Shown: one piece after another, positions 50,590 through 59,053 of the stretch
Layout: each line of letters opens with the position of its first letter
Numbering within the stretch: the first letter of the stretch is position 1
Source: an uncultured Flavobacteriales bacterium
GTDB lineage: Bacteria; Bacteroidota; Bacteroidia; Flavobacteriales_D; Sanyastnellaceae
Direction of reading: 5' to 3'
DNA length: 64,000 nucleotides
Assembly: GCA_937974555.1 (NCBI GenBank)
Contig: CALJKR010000051.1
Coordinates: forward strand, 23,378-87,377
The notes under the pieces: model-generated
The model's input: only the letters and a program-made list of their open reading frames with translations
Told to the model about the DNA's origin: nothing
Databases searched by the model: none
Program-made: the position numbers and the translations under genes

Positions 50590-52059
50590 ATGTTTCGATT
50601 CAACCTACGAACAAGAATCTACTTCTCCATGCTCGCCATTTTGGCGTTGGCCTTTTTGGTGACGGGCGTGGTTGCGATTTACAATGACATCGAACAAAAC
50701 AAAGCTTTCAATCAGCAAGCGCTGGAGAAAAAAGAAAAGTCCGTCCGCGCTTCTTTGGATTACTTCCTTCGACATGAAGGGGGACACATGTCCCCTGATT
50801 CTGTAGCCTATAAATTTGGCGATAAAATCTGTGAGCTGGCCGATGTGCACGATATGTTCATCGGACTATTTGATCTACAAGGCGAATACCTCATCTCCAA
50901 CAACAGCGCCTACCTCGATTCTTTGCACATTCCTGAAAAAGTCCCCGATGACATCGTTCAAAGCATTCAGGGTGGCTGGGATAAAAAATTGGTTTATGAC
51001 GATTACCTCCATGAAAACTACACCCTGGCCTATTGGCTCTTTACCGATATGGACCATCACCCCATTGCAATCATTGCCATGGACTATTCCAACTTGGACG
51101 AAGAATCGAAAGATGTCAAAGATTTTCTTTTGGGCATCAGCGGTAGTTACATCGTTCTTTTCTTCATCGCGGCTTTCTTGGCTTTTTTCCTCTCACGATA
51201 CATCACCAAATCTTTGCGGGTGATTGCTGCCAAAATGAAGTCTACCGACCTTCAAAGAAACTTTGAACCCCTTTCCTGGGACTCCAATGACGAAATAGGA
51301 AATTTGGTTCTTGAATACAATAAAATGCTGGCCGCTCTTCAAAAAGGGGCAGAGCAATTGGCAGAAAATGAAAGAGAAGGGGCTTGGCGCGAAATGGCGC
51401 AGCAAATCGCACATGACATCAAAAACCCGCTGACACCTATGAAACTCAGGGTACAACACTTGTCCAGACAATATGACGGTGGACATAACCCCGAATTTCA
51501 AAATCAATTGAAGCTATTTGTTCAATCCATGACCGAGCAAATTGATACCTTGGCCAATATCGCCACCACATTTTCTCAATTGGCCAAATCAGAGGCAATG
51601 ACGCTGCAGTCCATGGATCTGGACGAGTTCATTACCCACCACTTGGATGTATTTAAAGATGAACAATTTTTTGTTCAATACAACAATCTATACCCTGGAA
51701 CCAGTATCGCTGCTGACAATAACAGTTTGAGCCGTGTGCTCTCCAATGTATTGACCAACGCCATTCAAGCGCAAAAAGAAAATACACCTTTGCATATTCA
51801 TGTTTCGATTTGGAAAAGTCAACAACAAGTTTTCATTCGCATTGCAGACAACGGAACAGGAATTCCAAAAGATGTTTTGGGAAGACTATTCCAACCCCGA
51901 TTTACGACCAAAACCACTGGATCTGGCATAGGATTGGCCACTGCCAAAGCGCTGATGGAAAAGATGGGTGGACAGATTCTATGCAAAAGCACGGAAGGAT
52001 TGGGGACTTCTTTTTTCCTTGTTTTTCCTACTCCGACAATACAGCAGGATAAAGAATAG
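50590..52059 (+). CDS. NtrY-like sensor histidine kinase
   Basis: 489 residues. A membrane helix (about 12-32), a periplasmic sensor region (33-175), a second helix (176-200), HAMP (about 200-252), HisKA with QQIAHDIKNPLTPMKLRVQ (His about 275) and HATPase_c with NVLTNAIQAQ, IADNGTGIPK and TGSGIGLATAKALME. The NPLTPMKL form is typical of NtrY/nitrogen-type kinases. No response regulator is adjacent. The last 32 nt overlap the end of the convergent cyclase gene. Confidence 0.9.
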   Translation: MFRFNLRTRIYFSMLAILALAFLVTGVVAIYNDIEQNKAFNQQALEKKEKSVRASLDYFLRHEGGHMSPDSVAYKFGDKICELADVHDMFIGLFDLQGEYLISNNSAYLDSLHIPEKVPDDIVQSIQGGWDKKLVYDDYLHENYTLAYWLFTDMDHHPIAIIAMDYSNLDEESKDVKDFLLGISGSYIVLFFIAAFLAFFLSRYITKSLRVIAAKMKSTDLQRNFEPLSWDSNDEIGNLVLEYNKMLAALQKGAEQLAENEREGAWREMAQQIAHDIKNPLTPMKLRVQHLSRQYDGGHNPEFQNQLKLFVQSMTEQIDTLANIATTFSQLAKSEAMTLQSMDLDEFITHHLDVFKDEQFFVQYNNLYPGTSIAADNNSLSRVLSNVLTNAIQAQKENTPLHIHVSIWKSQQQVFIRIADNGTGIPKDVLGRLFQPRFTTKTTGSGIGLATAKALMEKMGGQILCKSTEGLGTSFFLVFPTPTIQQDKE

Positions 52060-52780
52060 GTCGACTGGGGGCTGCGTCCATCTCAAAAGCTGGAGGTTGC
52101 AATGAAAGACAATACAATCCGTCTGAAATTTCATCCGCCACAAACACCATCTCAGAAATGGTCGCTTCTTTTCGGGGGTTGGTCGGGAATCCCCAAAACG
52201 CATGGTGACAAGAAAGTTTACCTTCATCGGATTCCCTGTCCACACTGGGTAAATCCACCAACAAGTGAATGACACCCCATTCGTTTAGTTTGCTACCTAT
52301 CTCTTCCTCCAAATATGGAAAATTGGTGTCCGAATAATTGGTACTCTTCTTGGACGAAGCATTGGGCAACGTCCGAATGACCAAGGCCTGGGGACGATGT
52401 TGCAAAACATCCTGCGAAATTTGATTCCAGGTAATCACCCGATCACCATTCTCTTTGTTTTCAGGTTCAACACTCAACAACAAGGCATGGGTGAGGTAAG
52501 GCCCCTTCCATTGTGAGATGGGAAACTGAAGAGGATCGATGTGTCCCAAGGTCTCTGTGTGGGTTCCATGACCATGGGGATTAAAGGAAACATTGAAAAA
52601 GTTGACTTTTCCGCCTTCGGCAATACTGCCCACAAAACCATTTTCCATTACAGGCGCAATCACTGGAGGAGCAACATACCACGCGCGTGGACCCTGGGCT
52701 CCAAGAGAAATGGAAATATCCAAAGGTTGATCCATGGCCGCTTGCCACGTCTTACCCTGGTGCTTGTAAGAAAGTTTCAT
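52028..52780 (-). CDS. Cyclase family protein (kynurenine formamidase-like)
   Basis: 250 residues. NPHGHGTHTETLGHID (about residue 75) carries the HxxxTHxD-like metal-binding signature of the cyclase family, and LLVDLPSVDRESDEGKLSCHHAFWG the second conserved block. Relatives include kynurenine formamidase (KynB) and hydantoin/isatin hydrolases. No tryptophan-degradation genes are in the window, so the substrate is uncertain. Its start touches the M23 peptidase stop at 52780 (one shared base), so the two are coupled. Confidence 0.85.
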   Translation of the reverse strand: MKLSYKHQGKTWQAAMDQPLDISISLGAQGPRAWYVAPPVIAPVMENGFVGSIAEGGKVNFFNVSFNPHGHGTHTETLGHIDPLQFPISQWKGPYLTHALLLSVEPENKENGDRVITWNQISQDVLQHRPQALVIRTLPNASSKKSTNYSDTNFPYLEEEIGSKLNEWGVIHLLVDLPSVDRESDEGKLSCHHAFWGFPTNPRKEATISEMVFVADEISDGLYCLSLQPPAFEMDAAPSRPILYPAVLSE

Positions 52781-53610
52781 TAAAAATAAATTTTAGGATT
52801 CACCGGCATTCCCGATCTCCAGATCTCAAAATGCAAATGGGCGCCCAAAGATTTTTCCCAACCTGTCCCCACTTGTCCCAATACCGCTTGCGCTACTAGG
52901 GCTTGTCCAGGAGCGATGAGCACTTGTTGTAGATTGGAATAGATAGATAACCAGCCGTCCGCATGTTGAACCACCACTTGATAAGAATTTGCAGCCAAAG
53001 GCAATACACTAATCACCCTTCCTTCTGCTATGGTCATCACCGGAGATCCCACGGGAGCTGCATAATCCACGCCTGCATGACCTTTGGCAAAATTGTATTC
53101 GCCCACAACCTTTCCCACTACTGGTGCTGTAAAATCGGTTTCGGACAATTGAAAATTCTTCTTGATTTTTTTGGCTTTCATCTCCAAGTCGAACAGACTA
53201 TCTTCCTGTGTCCACTCCAACTTTTTGGTTTTTAAATGCGTGGTATCCACCTTCTGATTCACCACACCACCAGAAATAATGGTCTTCACATTTTCAAAAT
53301 ACGCTTGATTCTGAGCCAATACTTTATTCAATGAATCCGCTGCCAATCGGGCTTCACGGGCCTGCTCACGGTACTCCACATCCACATATCCGGGAACCAA
53401 GTATACTTTGAGCGGTGTAAATGCCACCAACAAATAAATAATCAACCCAAAGACAAACAACAATCCTCCAAACATGACAATCAAGTTCATGGGGGTCAGA
53501 GAATAACTAAAGCGCTCCTCAAAAGTACTTTCATTCAGGACGGTGAGTCTGAACTTGGACTTGAGCTTCTTTAGCAATTTCTTTCGCCGAGGGCGACGTT
53601 CTCTTTTCAT
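52780..53610 (-). CDS. M23 family metallopeptidase, membrane-anchored
   Basis: 276 residues. A basic N-terminus (KRERRPRRKKLLKKLKSKF) and one membrane helix (about 42-65) are followed by a coiled-coil/linker part and a C-terminal LytM-type M23 domain (about 170-276), with zinc ligands in GHAGVDYAAP and AHLHFEIWRSG. Such enzymes or their inactive relatives act on peptidoglycan crosslinks or activate amidases. The HxxxD and HxH ligands are both present, so it may be active. Confidence 0.88.
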   Translation of the reverse strand: MKRERRPRRKKLLKKLKSKFRLTVLNESTFEERFSYSLTPMNLIVMFGGLLFVFGLIIYLLVAFTPLKVYLVPGYVDVEYREQAREARLAADSLNKVLAQNQAYFENVKTIISGGVVNQKVDTTHLKTKKLEWTQEDSLFDLEMKAKKIKKNFQLSETDFTAPVVGKVVGEYNFAKGHAGVDYAAPVGSPVMTIAEGRVISVLPLAANSYQVVVQHADGWLSIYSNLQQVLIAPGQALVAQAVLGQVGTGWEKSLGAHLHFEIWRSGMPVNPKIYF

Positions 53611-53657
53611 GGATTATTTTCAATTACTACAAATTAAAGCATGAAAATGAAATAAAT

Positions 53658-53686
53658 TTGGACTTTTCAGGTTTATACTAGATTTT
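53658..53686 (+). promoter_or_regulatory. Weak promoter candidate of the PorW/SprE-like gene
   Basis: TTG (53658-53660), 18-nt spacer and TAGATTTT (53679-53686; one mismatch to TAnnTTTG) end 3 nt before the ATG at 53690. Confidence 0.35.
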
Positions 53687-53689
53687 TAA

Positions 53690-56347
53690 ATGAGAATGTC
53701 CGTCATCACCCGTTTACTTCTGTTCTTTTTGGGACTGGGATTTTTGGTTGTGTCCTGCACCACCAAAAGAGACGGTGTCGCATACCGCATTTATCACAAT
53801 ACCACCACCCACTACAACGGTCATTTCAACGCTGACCAAGCCATGCTGAAGGCCGAGGCCAAAATCCTTTCCAACACCACGGAAGATTTTGATTCGATTC
53901 TCTCTGTCATCGCCCTTGGAAATGATGAAGCCGTAAAAACCGCTTATGAAGATTTTGAAAGGGTGATTGAGAAAAGTGAAAAGGTCATCGCGAAGCATAC
54001 CATCACTGGCGAAAAGAAAAGCAGCATCAAATGGCCAGAGTACAACCAATGGATTGATGAAAACTATATACTCATCGGGAAAGCGCATTATTACAAGAAG
54101 AATTACAATGACGCCGAAAAGCTTTTTCAATTTGTAACCCGAAAATACACGGAGCCCAATGCCGTTGGTGTCGGATCCTCTTGGTTGGCATTGGATTTAT
54201 TGGCGCAGGACGAGTTGGGCAAGGCCATACAGCTCATGACCCGAGAGGAATTTAATCCGGTGTTGATGGAGGCCAAGAATCAAGTTTTCTACCACAGTGT
54301 ATTGGCACATCTTTTCATCAAAGCGCACAAGTGGGAAAAAGCCAAAGAAGAATTAAACAAAGCCTTGGCATCAACCAAGAAAAAGAAACAGCGCGCCAGA
54401 TTGCACTTCATCCTGGGTCAGGTGCATGAGGAAATGGAGGAATTTAGTTCTGCCCAAACCCAATATGCCAATGTATTAAATAGCAAACCCACAGTGGAGT
54501 TGGATTTTCAAGCCCGCATGAAAAAAGCGTTGAGTGCATTAAGAAATGGTTCCAGTGCTTTGGTGGCCAAAACGGAGTTGCTTAAAATGTTGGAGGAATC
54601 CAAATACGCGGATTACAAAGACCAAATTTTGTACACATTGGCGCTCATGGCTGAGGAGCAAGGGGAAACCACTGAGGCCAAACAATTGTTGGCTCGATCC
54701 ATCAAGGAATCCAAGAAAAACAAAAAGCAGAAAGGCAAGTCTTTTTTAATGCTCGCTGATTTGCATTTTAAAGCCAAAGAATATGTCTCTGCGCAAGCAG
54801 CCTATGACAGTACCCAAAAAATCATAGGAGACAAACATCCCCGCTACGACGAAGTCAGCGGCCGAGCCAAAAGCTTGACAGAGCTCGTGGCTTATTTGAA
54901 TAAAATTGAATCCGCTGATAGTTTATTCAAACTATGCGGTATGTCCAATCAAGAGCAATTGGCTGCGGTGAAAGAAATTCGACAAAAACTCATTGCCCAA
55001 GAAATTGCGAAAAGAGAAGAAGAATCCCGATTGGCGGCTGAGCGACAAGCAGCAGCCTTGGAAAATGCCGGCACCGCAGGATTCTGGTGCTATAACAAAT
55101 CCATGCGTGACAAAGGGGCGCAAGAATTTTTGGATTATTGGGATGATCGACCCCTAAAAGACAATTGGAGATGGCAGGCCAAATTGGCTACCATGAATGA
55201 CGTGCCTGATGAGCGGCCAGGTCAAGAGGAATCTACGGAATCCAATGCCAATAGCGCGGAAAGTGCTGTTGCAACCGAAGAAGATTTGCTCAAAAGTCTA
55301 CCCTGCAAAGATTCCAAGGCCATGGAAAAAATGAGTATCGAAAGATGCGAAGCCTACTACAAAGGAGGATTGGTATACAAAGAAGATCTTAATGATGACA
55401 ACGCCGCGCTCAATATCTGGGAAACCTCTTTGAAAAAAGTCGAAGAGAACTTGTACACGCCACTGACCTATTATCAAATCTATCGCACCTGGAAAACAGC
55501 CGAGGAATTTGGTGCACAAAAATCAAAAAGCTGTACCACCTGCTCCTCACAATATTGGGGAAATGAAATTAAAAAGAAATACCCCGGCTCAGAATGGGCG
55601 CGATTTGTAGATGATCCCAATGCCAAAGACGAAGAGGAGAAACGCAAGCAAGAAGAGTTAACCCAATACGAAGAGATTTATCAACTATACGCCAAGCGCA
55701 GGTATCCAGAGGCCATGACTGCATGCAATCAGATTTTGCGTGAAGACAGCGCCAATCACCTCCTGTGCAAATACAGAATCTTACGTGCCGTTTGTGTGGG
55801 ATATGTTGATGCCATGGCAGGATTAACAGATCAATACCAAGAAGCCCTGCAAGCCGTGATTACAGAATGTCCCGGTAGCCCTGAAGCAGAAAAAGCCAAA
55901 GAATTATTGATCCCTTTCCAACCCAAAACGGCTGAAAAAACAGAGCCTGTAAACCCTACTCCCCCATTAAATACCGAAGTAACCTACAACTTTGATGAAA
56001 ATGTGGAGCACTATTTTGCCATCGAAATCCCAGTCTCTACGCCCGATATCAACAGCTACAAATCCATGGTTTCTGATTACGTTCAAAAATTCTATGCCTC
56101 CAGTAAGCTCACCGTAACCGGGAATATGCTCAATACGGAAACCCAGTTGTTGATGACGAAAAGTTTCAAAAAACTGGCTGATGCTCAAGATTTTATGACT
56201 ACATTCGCCAGTAATAACTCGGAGTTAAAGACTTTAAATGAAAAAGGATTTAATTTTTTCTTGGTCTCTAAGCCGAATTATATACTGCTCTTTAAAGCAC
56301 GTAGTTTAGACACATACAAAACCTTTTATAAACAAAACTATCCTTAA
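53690..56347 (+). CDS. sprE: PorW/SprE-type TPR lipoprotein of the type IX secretion/gliding system
   Basis: 885 residues. The N-terminus is a lipoprotein signal (LLFFLGLGFLVVSC, Cys about residue 23). The segment YRIYHNTTTHYNGHFNADQAML is typical of the SprE/PorW family. Many tetratricopeptide-like helical pairs follow (about 110-420), then a charged coiled segment, a second TPR-like part and a C-terminal region with a beta-alpha pattern (FAIEIPVSTPDINSYKSMVSDYV). PorW links outer-membrane T9SS parts to the motor. Two T9SS cargo genes elsewhere in the window fit this. Bactofilin follows after 11 nt. Confidence 0.82.
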   Translation: MRMSVITRLLLFFLGLGFLVVSCTTKRDGVAYRIYHNTTTHYNGHFNADQAMLKAEAKILSNTTEDFDSILSVIALGNDEAVKTAYEDFERVIEKSEKVIAKHTITGEKKSSIKWPEYNQWIDENYILIGKAHYYKKNYNDAEKLFQFVTRKYTEPNAVGVGSSWLALDLLAQDELGKAIQLMTREEFNPVLMEAKNQVFYHSVLAHLFIKAHKWEKAKEELNKALASTKKKKQRARLHFILGQVHEEMEEFSSAQTQYANVLNSKPTVELDFQARMKKALSALRNGSSALVAKTELLKMLEESKYADYKDQILYTLALMAEEQGETTEAKQLLARSIKESKKNKKQKGKSFLMLADLHFKAKEYVSAQAAYDSTQKIIGDKHPRYDEVSGRAKSLTELVAYLNKIESADSLFKLCGMSNQEQLAAVKEIRQKLIAQEIAKREEESRLAAERQAAALENAGTAGFWCYNKSMRDKGAQEFLDYWDDRPLKDNWRWQAKLATMNDVPDERPGQEESTESNANSAESAVATEEDLLKSLPCKDSKAMEKMSIERCEAYYKGGLVYKEDLNDDNAALNIWETSLKKVEENLYTPLTYYQIYRTWKTAEEFGAQKSKSCTTCSSQYWGNEIKKKYPGSEWARFVDDPNAKDEEEKRKQEELTQYEEIYQLYAKRRYPEAMTACNQILREDSANHLLCKYRILRAVCVGYVDAMAGLTDQYQEALQAVITECPGSPEAEKAKELLIPFQPKTAEKTEPVNPTPPLNTEVTYNFDENVEHYFAIEIPVSTPDINSYKSMVSDYVQKFYASSKLTVTGNMLNTETQLLMTKSFKKLADAQDFMTTFASNNSELKTLNEKGFNFFLVSKPNYILLFKARSLDTYKTFYKQNYP

Positions 56348-56358
56348 ATACCTTGCTT

Positions 56359-56751
56359 ATGGCACGTTTACCTGAAAACCCATTGGATACATCAATCAAC
56401 AGAATCGTTGAAGGCACCTCAATCAAAGGGGATATTCGTTGTGAAAGTAACATCCGTATAGACGGTATTTTCGTGGGTGATTTGATTACCAAAGGTCGCT
56501 TGGTTGTGGGTCCCAACGGAAAGATCGAAGGAAATGTAACCTGTCAAAATGCGGAGTTAGAGGGGCAAATCAAAGGAAAAATTCAAGTACAACAATTGTT
56601 GACGTTGAAATCAACCGCCAAGGTTGAAGGTGACATGGTAACCGATAAGTTGGCCATTGAGCCTGGAGCTAACTTCACAGGATCATGCAGCATGGGAACC
56701 AAGATCAAGGACATCAAAATAGATGCTCCAGTTGAAGCCAAGGCAGTCTAA
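56359..56751 (+). CDS. Bactofilin (polymer-forming cytoskeletal protein)
   Basis: 130 residues. The DUF583 right-handed beta-helix runs from about 15 to 115, with the repeated hydrophobic ladder IKGDIRCESNIRIDGIFVGDL, GRLVVGPNGKIEGNVTC and GANFTGSCSMG. Bactofilins assemble into membrane-linked filaments. The start at 56359 (MARLPENP) is preferred over a TTG 6 nt upstream. The end overlaps the AtpZ-like gene by 29 nt. Confidence 0.92.
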   Translation: MARLPENPLDTSINRIVEGTSIKGDIRCESNIRIDGIFVGDLITKGRLVVGPNGKIEGNVTCQNAELEGQIKGKIQVQQLLTLKSTAKVEGDMVTDKLAIEPGANFTGSCSMGTKIKDIKIDAPVEAKAV

Positions 56752-56932
56752 TTCCAATTCTTTTTTACAATATGCTGCCATGGGAGGTCAAATGGCAGCG
56801 ATCATGTTGGTTTGCATTTTTTTGGGCCGATGGCTCGACAATGGAAACGGACATGGATTCACTCTATTTGGTTCTATCCTTGGCGTTGTGCTGGCGATGT
56901 ATACCATGATCAAGCAGATTTTAAAACCATGA
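56723..56932 (+). CDS. AtpZ/AtpI-type F1Fo ATP synthase accessory protein
   Basis: 69 residues with two membrane helices, FLQYAAMGGQMAAIMLVCIFLG and TLFGSILGVVLAMYTMIKQ, joined by the short loop RWLDNGNGHGF. This is the AtpZ/small AtpI pattern, a putative Mg2+ transport or c-ring assembly helper of ATP synthase. The start within the bactofilin gene is the first ATG in frame; no later ATG precedes the first helix. The stop overlaps the next gene by 4 nt. Confidence 0.8.
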   Translation: MLQLKPRQSNSNSFLQYAAMGGQMAAIMLVCIFLGRWLDNGNGHGFTLFGSILGVVLAMYTMIKQILKP

Positions 56933-57297
56933 AAGCACACATCACTCCCATTGCATCCGCATTGGTTCTTTTTATTGCCACCGGTCTCGCGGTACAATCG
57001 TCTTTAATCTCCATGGAAATAGGCGCGTGGTCGTATGGTTACATTGGAGTATTTACTTTGATTGTATTGTTCTTCCACAACCAATTGATCCAGTCCAAAA
57101 ACACCAAGTCATTCATCACGTTGTTTTTGGGCGCCATTGCAGCCAAGATGTTCATCACATTGATTTACCTCACCATCGCTTTGTATACCCACAAAGATTG
57201 GGAAATGAATGAGAAATTGCAATTGGCAATGAGTGTTTTCATCGCCTATTTGGTCTTTACCGTGGTATTATCACGCGCTAAACCGAGTCAAAATTAA
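56929..57297 (+). CDS. ATP-synthase-associated small membrane protein (AtpI-like)
   Basis: 122 residues with four hydrophobic helices, the pattern of the hypothetical gene lying between atpZ and atpB in many Bacteroidota. The ATG at 56929 overlaps the AtpZ stop (ATGA). I do not see a clear family motif beyond helix layout (KSFITLFLGAIAAKMFITLIYL). Here no atpB follows: the next gene (VanZ) is on the other strand and overlaps this gene by 27 nt, so the locus ends. Confidence 0.65.
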   Translation: MKAHITPIASALVLFIATGLAVQSSLISMEIGAWSYGYIGVFTLIVLFFHNQLIQSKNTKSFITLFLGAIAAKMFITLIYLTIALYTHKDWEMNEKLQLAMSVFIAYLVFTVVLSRAKPSQN

Positions 57298-57639
57298 GGG
57301 ACGAAAATAAGAGACCATCGCGATAGCCAAAACGTCTACTATCCAATCCCAAATATCCGCGGAACGATCCGCCGTTAATGCCCCTTGGATGACCTCCAGC
57401 AATCCTGCATATAGGATCATGGCGATGGGCAAATAATAGAAGGGAAAATTCAATTTCCACGGATATAAAATCCACAAAAAAGTAATCCCAGAAAACATCA
57501 TCGCGTGCACCCACTTGTCTGCGTGCAAGCCATCCAACCACCCCAAGGACTCCTCATGGGGAACATGAATCACATGCAGCAACAAAACAAAAAAGGTTGC
57601 CCATGGAGCAACCTTTCTATGTTGTAATATTCTCAACAT
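57271..57639 (-). CDS. VanZ family protein
   Basis: 122 residues with four membrane helices. HADKWVHAMMFSGITFLWI, GLLEVIQG and RSADIWDWIVDVLAI are the VanZ-like blocks (Lys/His, Glu and Asp within or near helices). VanZ itself raises teicoplanin resistance in enterococci; the role of the bacterial family at large is not known. It lies 3 nt after gcvH, an adjacency I know from other Bacteroidota. Convergent overlap of 27 nt with the AtpI-like gene. Confidence 0.85.
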   Translation of the reverse strand: MLRILQHRKVAPWATFFVLLLHVIHVPHEESLGWLDGLHADKWVHAMMFSGITFLWILYPWKLNFPFYYLPIAMILYAGLLEVIQGALTADRSADIWDWIVDVLAIAMVSYFRPLILTRFSA

Positions 57640-57642
57640 CTC

Positions 57643-58017
57643 TTATAACCCCGCCTCATAGGCAGCAGCATCTAAAAGGTCGTTCAAATTAGCATCGGGT
57701 GAAATTTTTACTTTAATCATCCAACCTGCACCATATGGATCTTCATTCACCAACGCTGGATTGGCTTCCAACTCTGGATTCACTTCCAAAACGGTTCCTT
57801 TGATTGGCATAAACAAATCAGAAACGGTTTTCACTGCCTCAACGGTTCCAAATACAGCGTGCTCATCCAAAGATTCTCCGGCTGTCTCGATCTCAACGAA
57901 AACGATATCTCCCAATTCACCTTGAGCAAAAGCAGTGATTCCTACTGTGGCTACATCACCTTCTACACGAACCCACTCGTGATCTTTGGTGTACTTTAAT
58001 TCTGCTGGATAGTTCAT
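57643..58017 (-). CDS. gcvH: Glycine cleavage system H protein
   Basis: 124 residues. Carries the lipoyl-lysine that shuttles the aminomethyl group between GcvP, GcvT and lipoamide dehydrogenase. [15 protein letters not shown] at the N-terminus and [18 protein letters not shown] with the lipoylated Lys (about residue 63), then [13 protein letters not shown], are canonical. Length is normal. No gcvT or gcvP is in the window. Confidence 0.96.
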   Translation of the reverse strand: MNYPAELKYTKDHEWVRVEGDVATVGITAFAQGELGDIVFVEIETAGESLDEHAVFGTVEAVKTVSDLFMPIKGTVLEVNPELEANPALVNEDPYGAGWMIKVKISPDANLNDLLDAAAYEAGL

Positions 58018-58106
58018 AAAATAATAATGTGACGTAAAAATAGAACATTATCTTCGAAATCAAATGACTTTCTACACAAAAAGACGAATATCATAAAGCG
58101 CCTCAA

Positions 58107-58538
58107 ATGCAAAAAAATATGGAAATATCAACGATAATCATTCTTGCCTTGGTAGGCCTATTTGCCGGAATCATCAGCGGATTTGTTGGGGTTGGCGGCG
58201 GGGTAATCATTGTCCCCGCATTGATGTACTTCCTGGGCTACAATCAACTCCAAGGACAAGGTGTAAGCCTGATGGTTCTGGCCATGCCGGTGGGTATTTT
58301 TGCCGTGATCAATTATTACAAAGCGGGAAACATCCAATTTCTTCCGGCCTTTATTATCGCCATTGGTTTTGTATTTGGTGCCTACTACGGAAGTAAATGG
58401 GCATTGGGGATGGATATTAAAAAAGTTAAAATAGCATTTGGTATCCTCATGTTAATCATGTCCATCAAACTGCTTTTGGATGCGCAAAAAATGAAATCAT
58501 CCTCCGATATTTCTCATCATTCAGAAAGTTCGGATTGA
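58107..58538 (+). CDS. Half-size TauE/SafE-type membrane protein
   Basis: 143 residues with four helices, one repeat of the TauE/SafE sulfite-exporter family rather than two. ALVGLFAGIISGFVGVGGGVIIVPAL is the first-helix signature (glycine-rich). Full-size members have eight or so helices, so this form must dimerise to match (inference). The function is unassigned; sulfur or other anion export is the family's usual role. Start may be 58119 (MEISTI). A terminator follows. Confidence 0.83.
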   Translation: MQKNMEISTIIILALVGLFAGIISGFVGVGGGVIIVPALMYFLGYNQLQGQGVSLMVLAMPVGIFAVINYYKAGNIQFLPAFIIAIGFVFGAYYGSKWALGMDIKKVKIAFGILMLIMSIKLLLDAQKMKSSSDISHHSESSD

Positions 58539-58561
58539 ACAACCCGATGATGACAGGACAT

Positions 58562-58592
58562 AAAAAAAGGGAGTCAATGACTCCCTTTTTTA
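58562..58592. terminator. Bidirectional rho-independent terminator
   Basis: GGGAGT/ACTCCC stem with A7 before and T6 after, between the TauE-like stop (58538) and the stop of the XRE/H1-tail gene (58607, minus). Confidence 0.88.
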
Positions 58593-58606
58593 TATCGTAG
58601 TAAAAA

Positions 58607-58993
58607 TTACTTTTTACCTTTCTTTACAACTTTCTTAGCTGCTGGTTTGGCCGCCTTTACTGCTTTTTTAGCAACTGGCTTAGCCGCTTTAACCGCCTTT
58701 TTTGCAACAGGCTTCGCCACATTCTTGGCTGCTGGCTTGGCTTTCTTTGGTTCTTCTTTCACTTCGATTGCGCTATCCAACAATTTAGATGAAGACATGT
58801 TGAACACACGAGCAATTTTCTCCAAAGTCAACAAAGTAATGTTGCGACCTTTCTCGATACGGTATGCGTTGGATTTGTCCAATCCTACAACATCACCAAA
58901 TACCTCAAGGGTCATTTTTTTCTTCTTGCGAAGTGCGCGGATACCTGCTCCTACTGAAGCCAAGTAAGCCTTTTCATTGAATTTTTGTGCCAT
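58607..58993 (-). CDS. XRE-type regulator with histone-H1-like Lys/Ala/Pro tail
   Basis: 128 residues. Residues 13-70 are a Cro/C1-type HTH (MTLEVFGDVVGLDKSNAYRIEKG, then TLLTLEKIARVFNMSSSKLLD). Residues 78-128 are a basic low-complexity tail of tandem AKPVAKKAVKA units, like the tails of histone H1 and bacterial H1-like proteins (Hc1, AlgP). Such tails bind DNA without sequence preference. The fusion of a specific HTH with this tail is uncommon and could make it a nucleoid-associated or long-range regulator. Single-gene unit with a strong terminator. Confidence 0.87.
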   Translation of the reverse strand: MAQKFNEKAYLASVGAGIRALRKKKKMTLEVFGDVVGLDKSNAYRIEKGRNITLLTLEKIARVFNMSSSKLLDSAIEVKEEPKKAKPAAKNVAKPVAKKAVKAAKPVAKKAVKAAKPAAKKVVKKGKK

Positions 58994-59053
58994 TTTTGTT
59001 TTTTGTTTTCGGTTACAATAAGCGAATGTACAAAATTTTTCGAATTGACCAAA

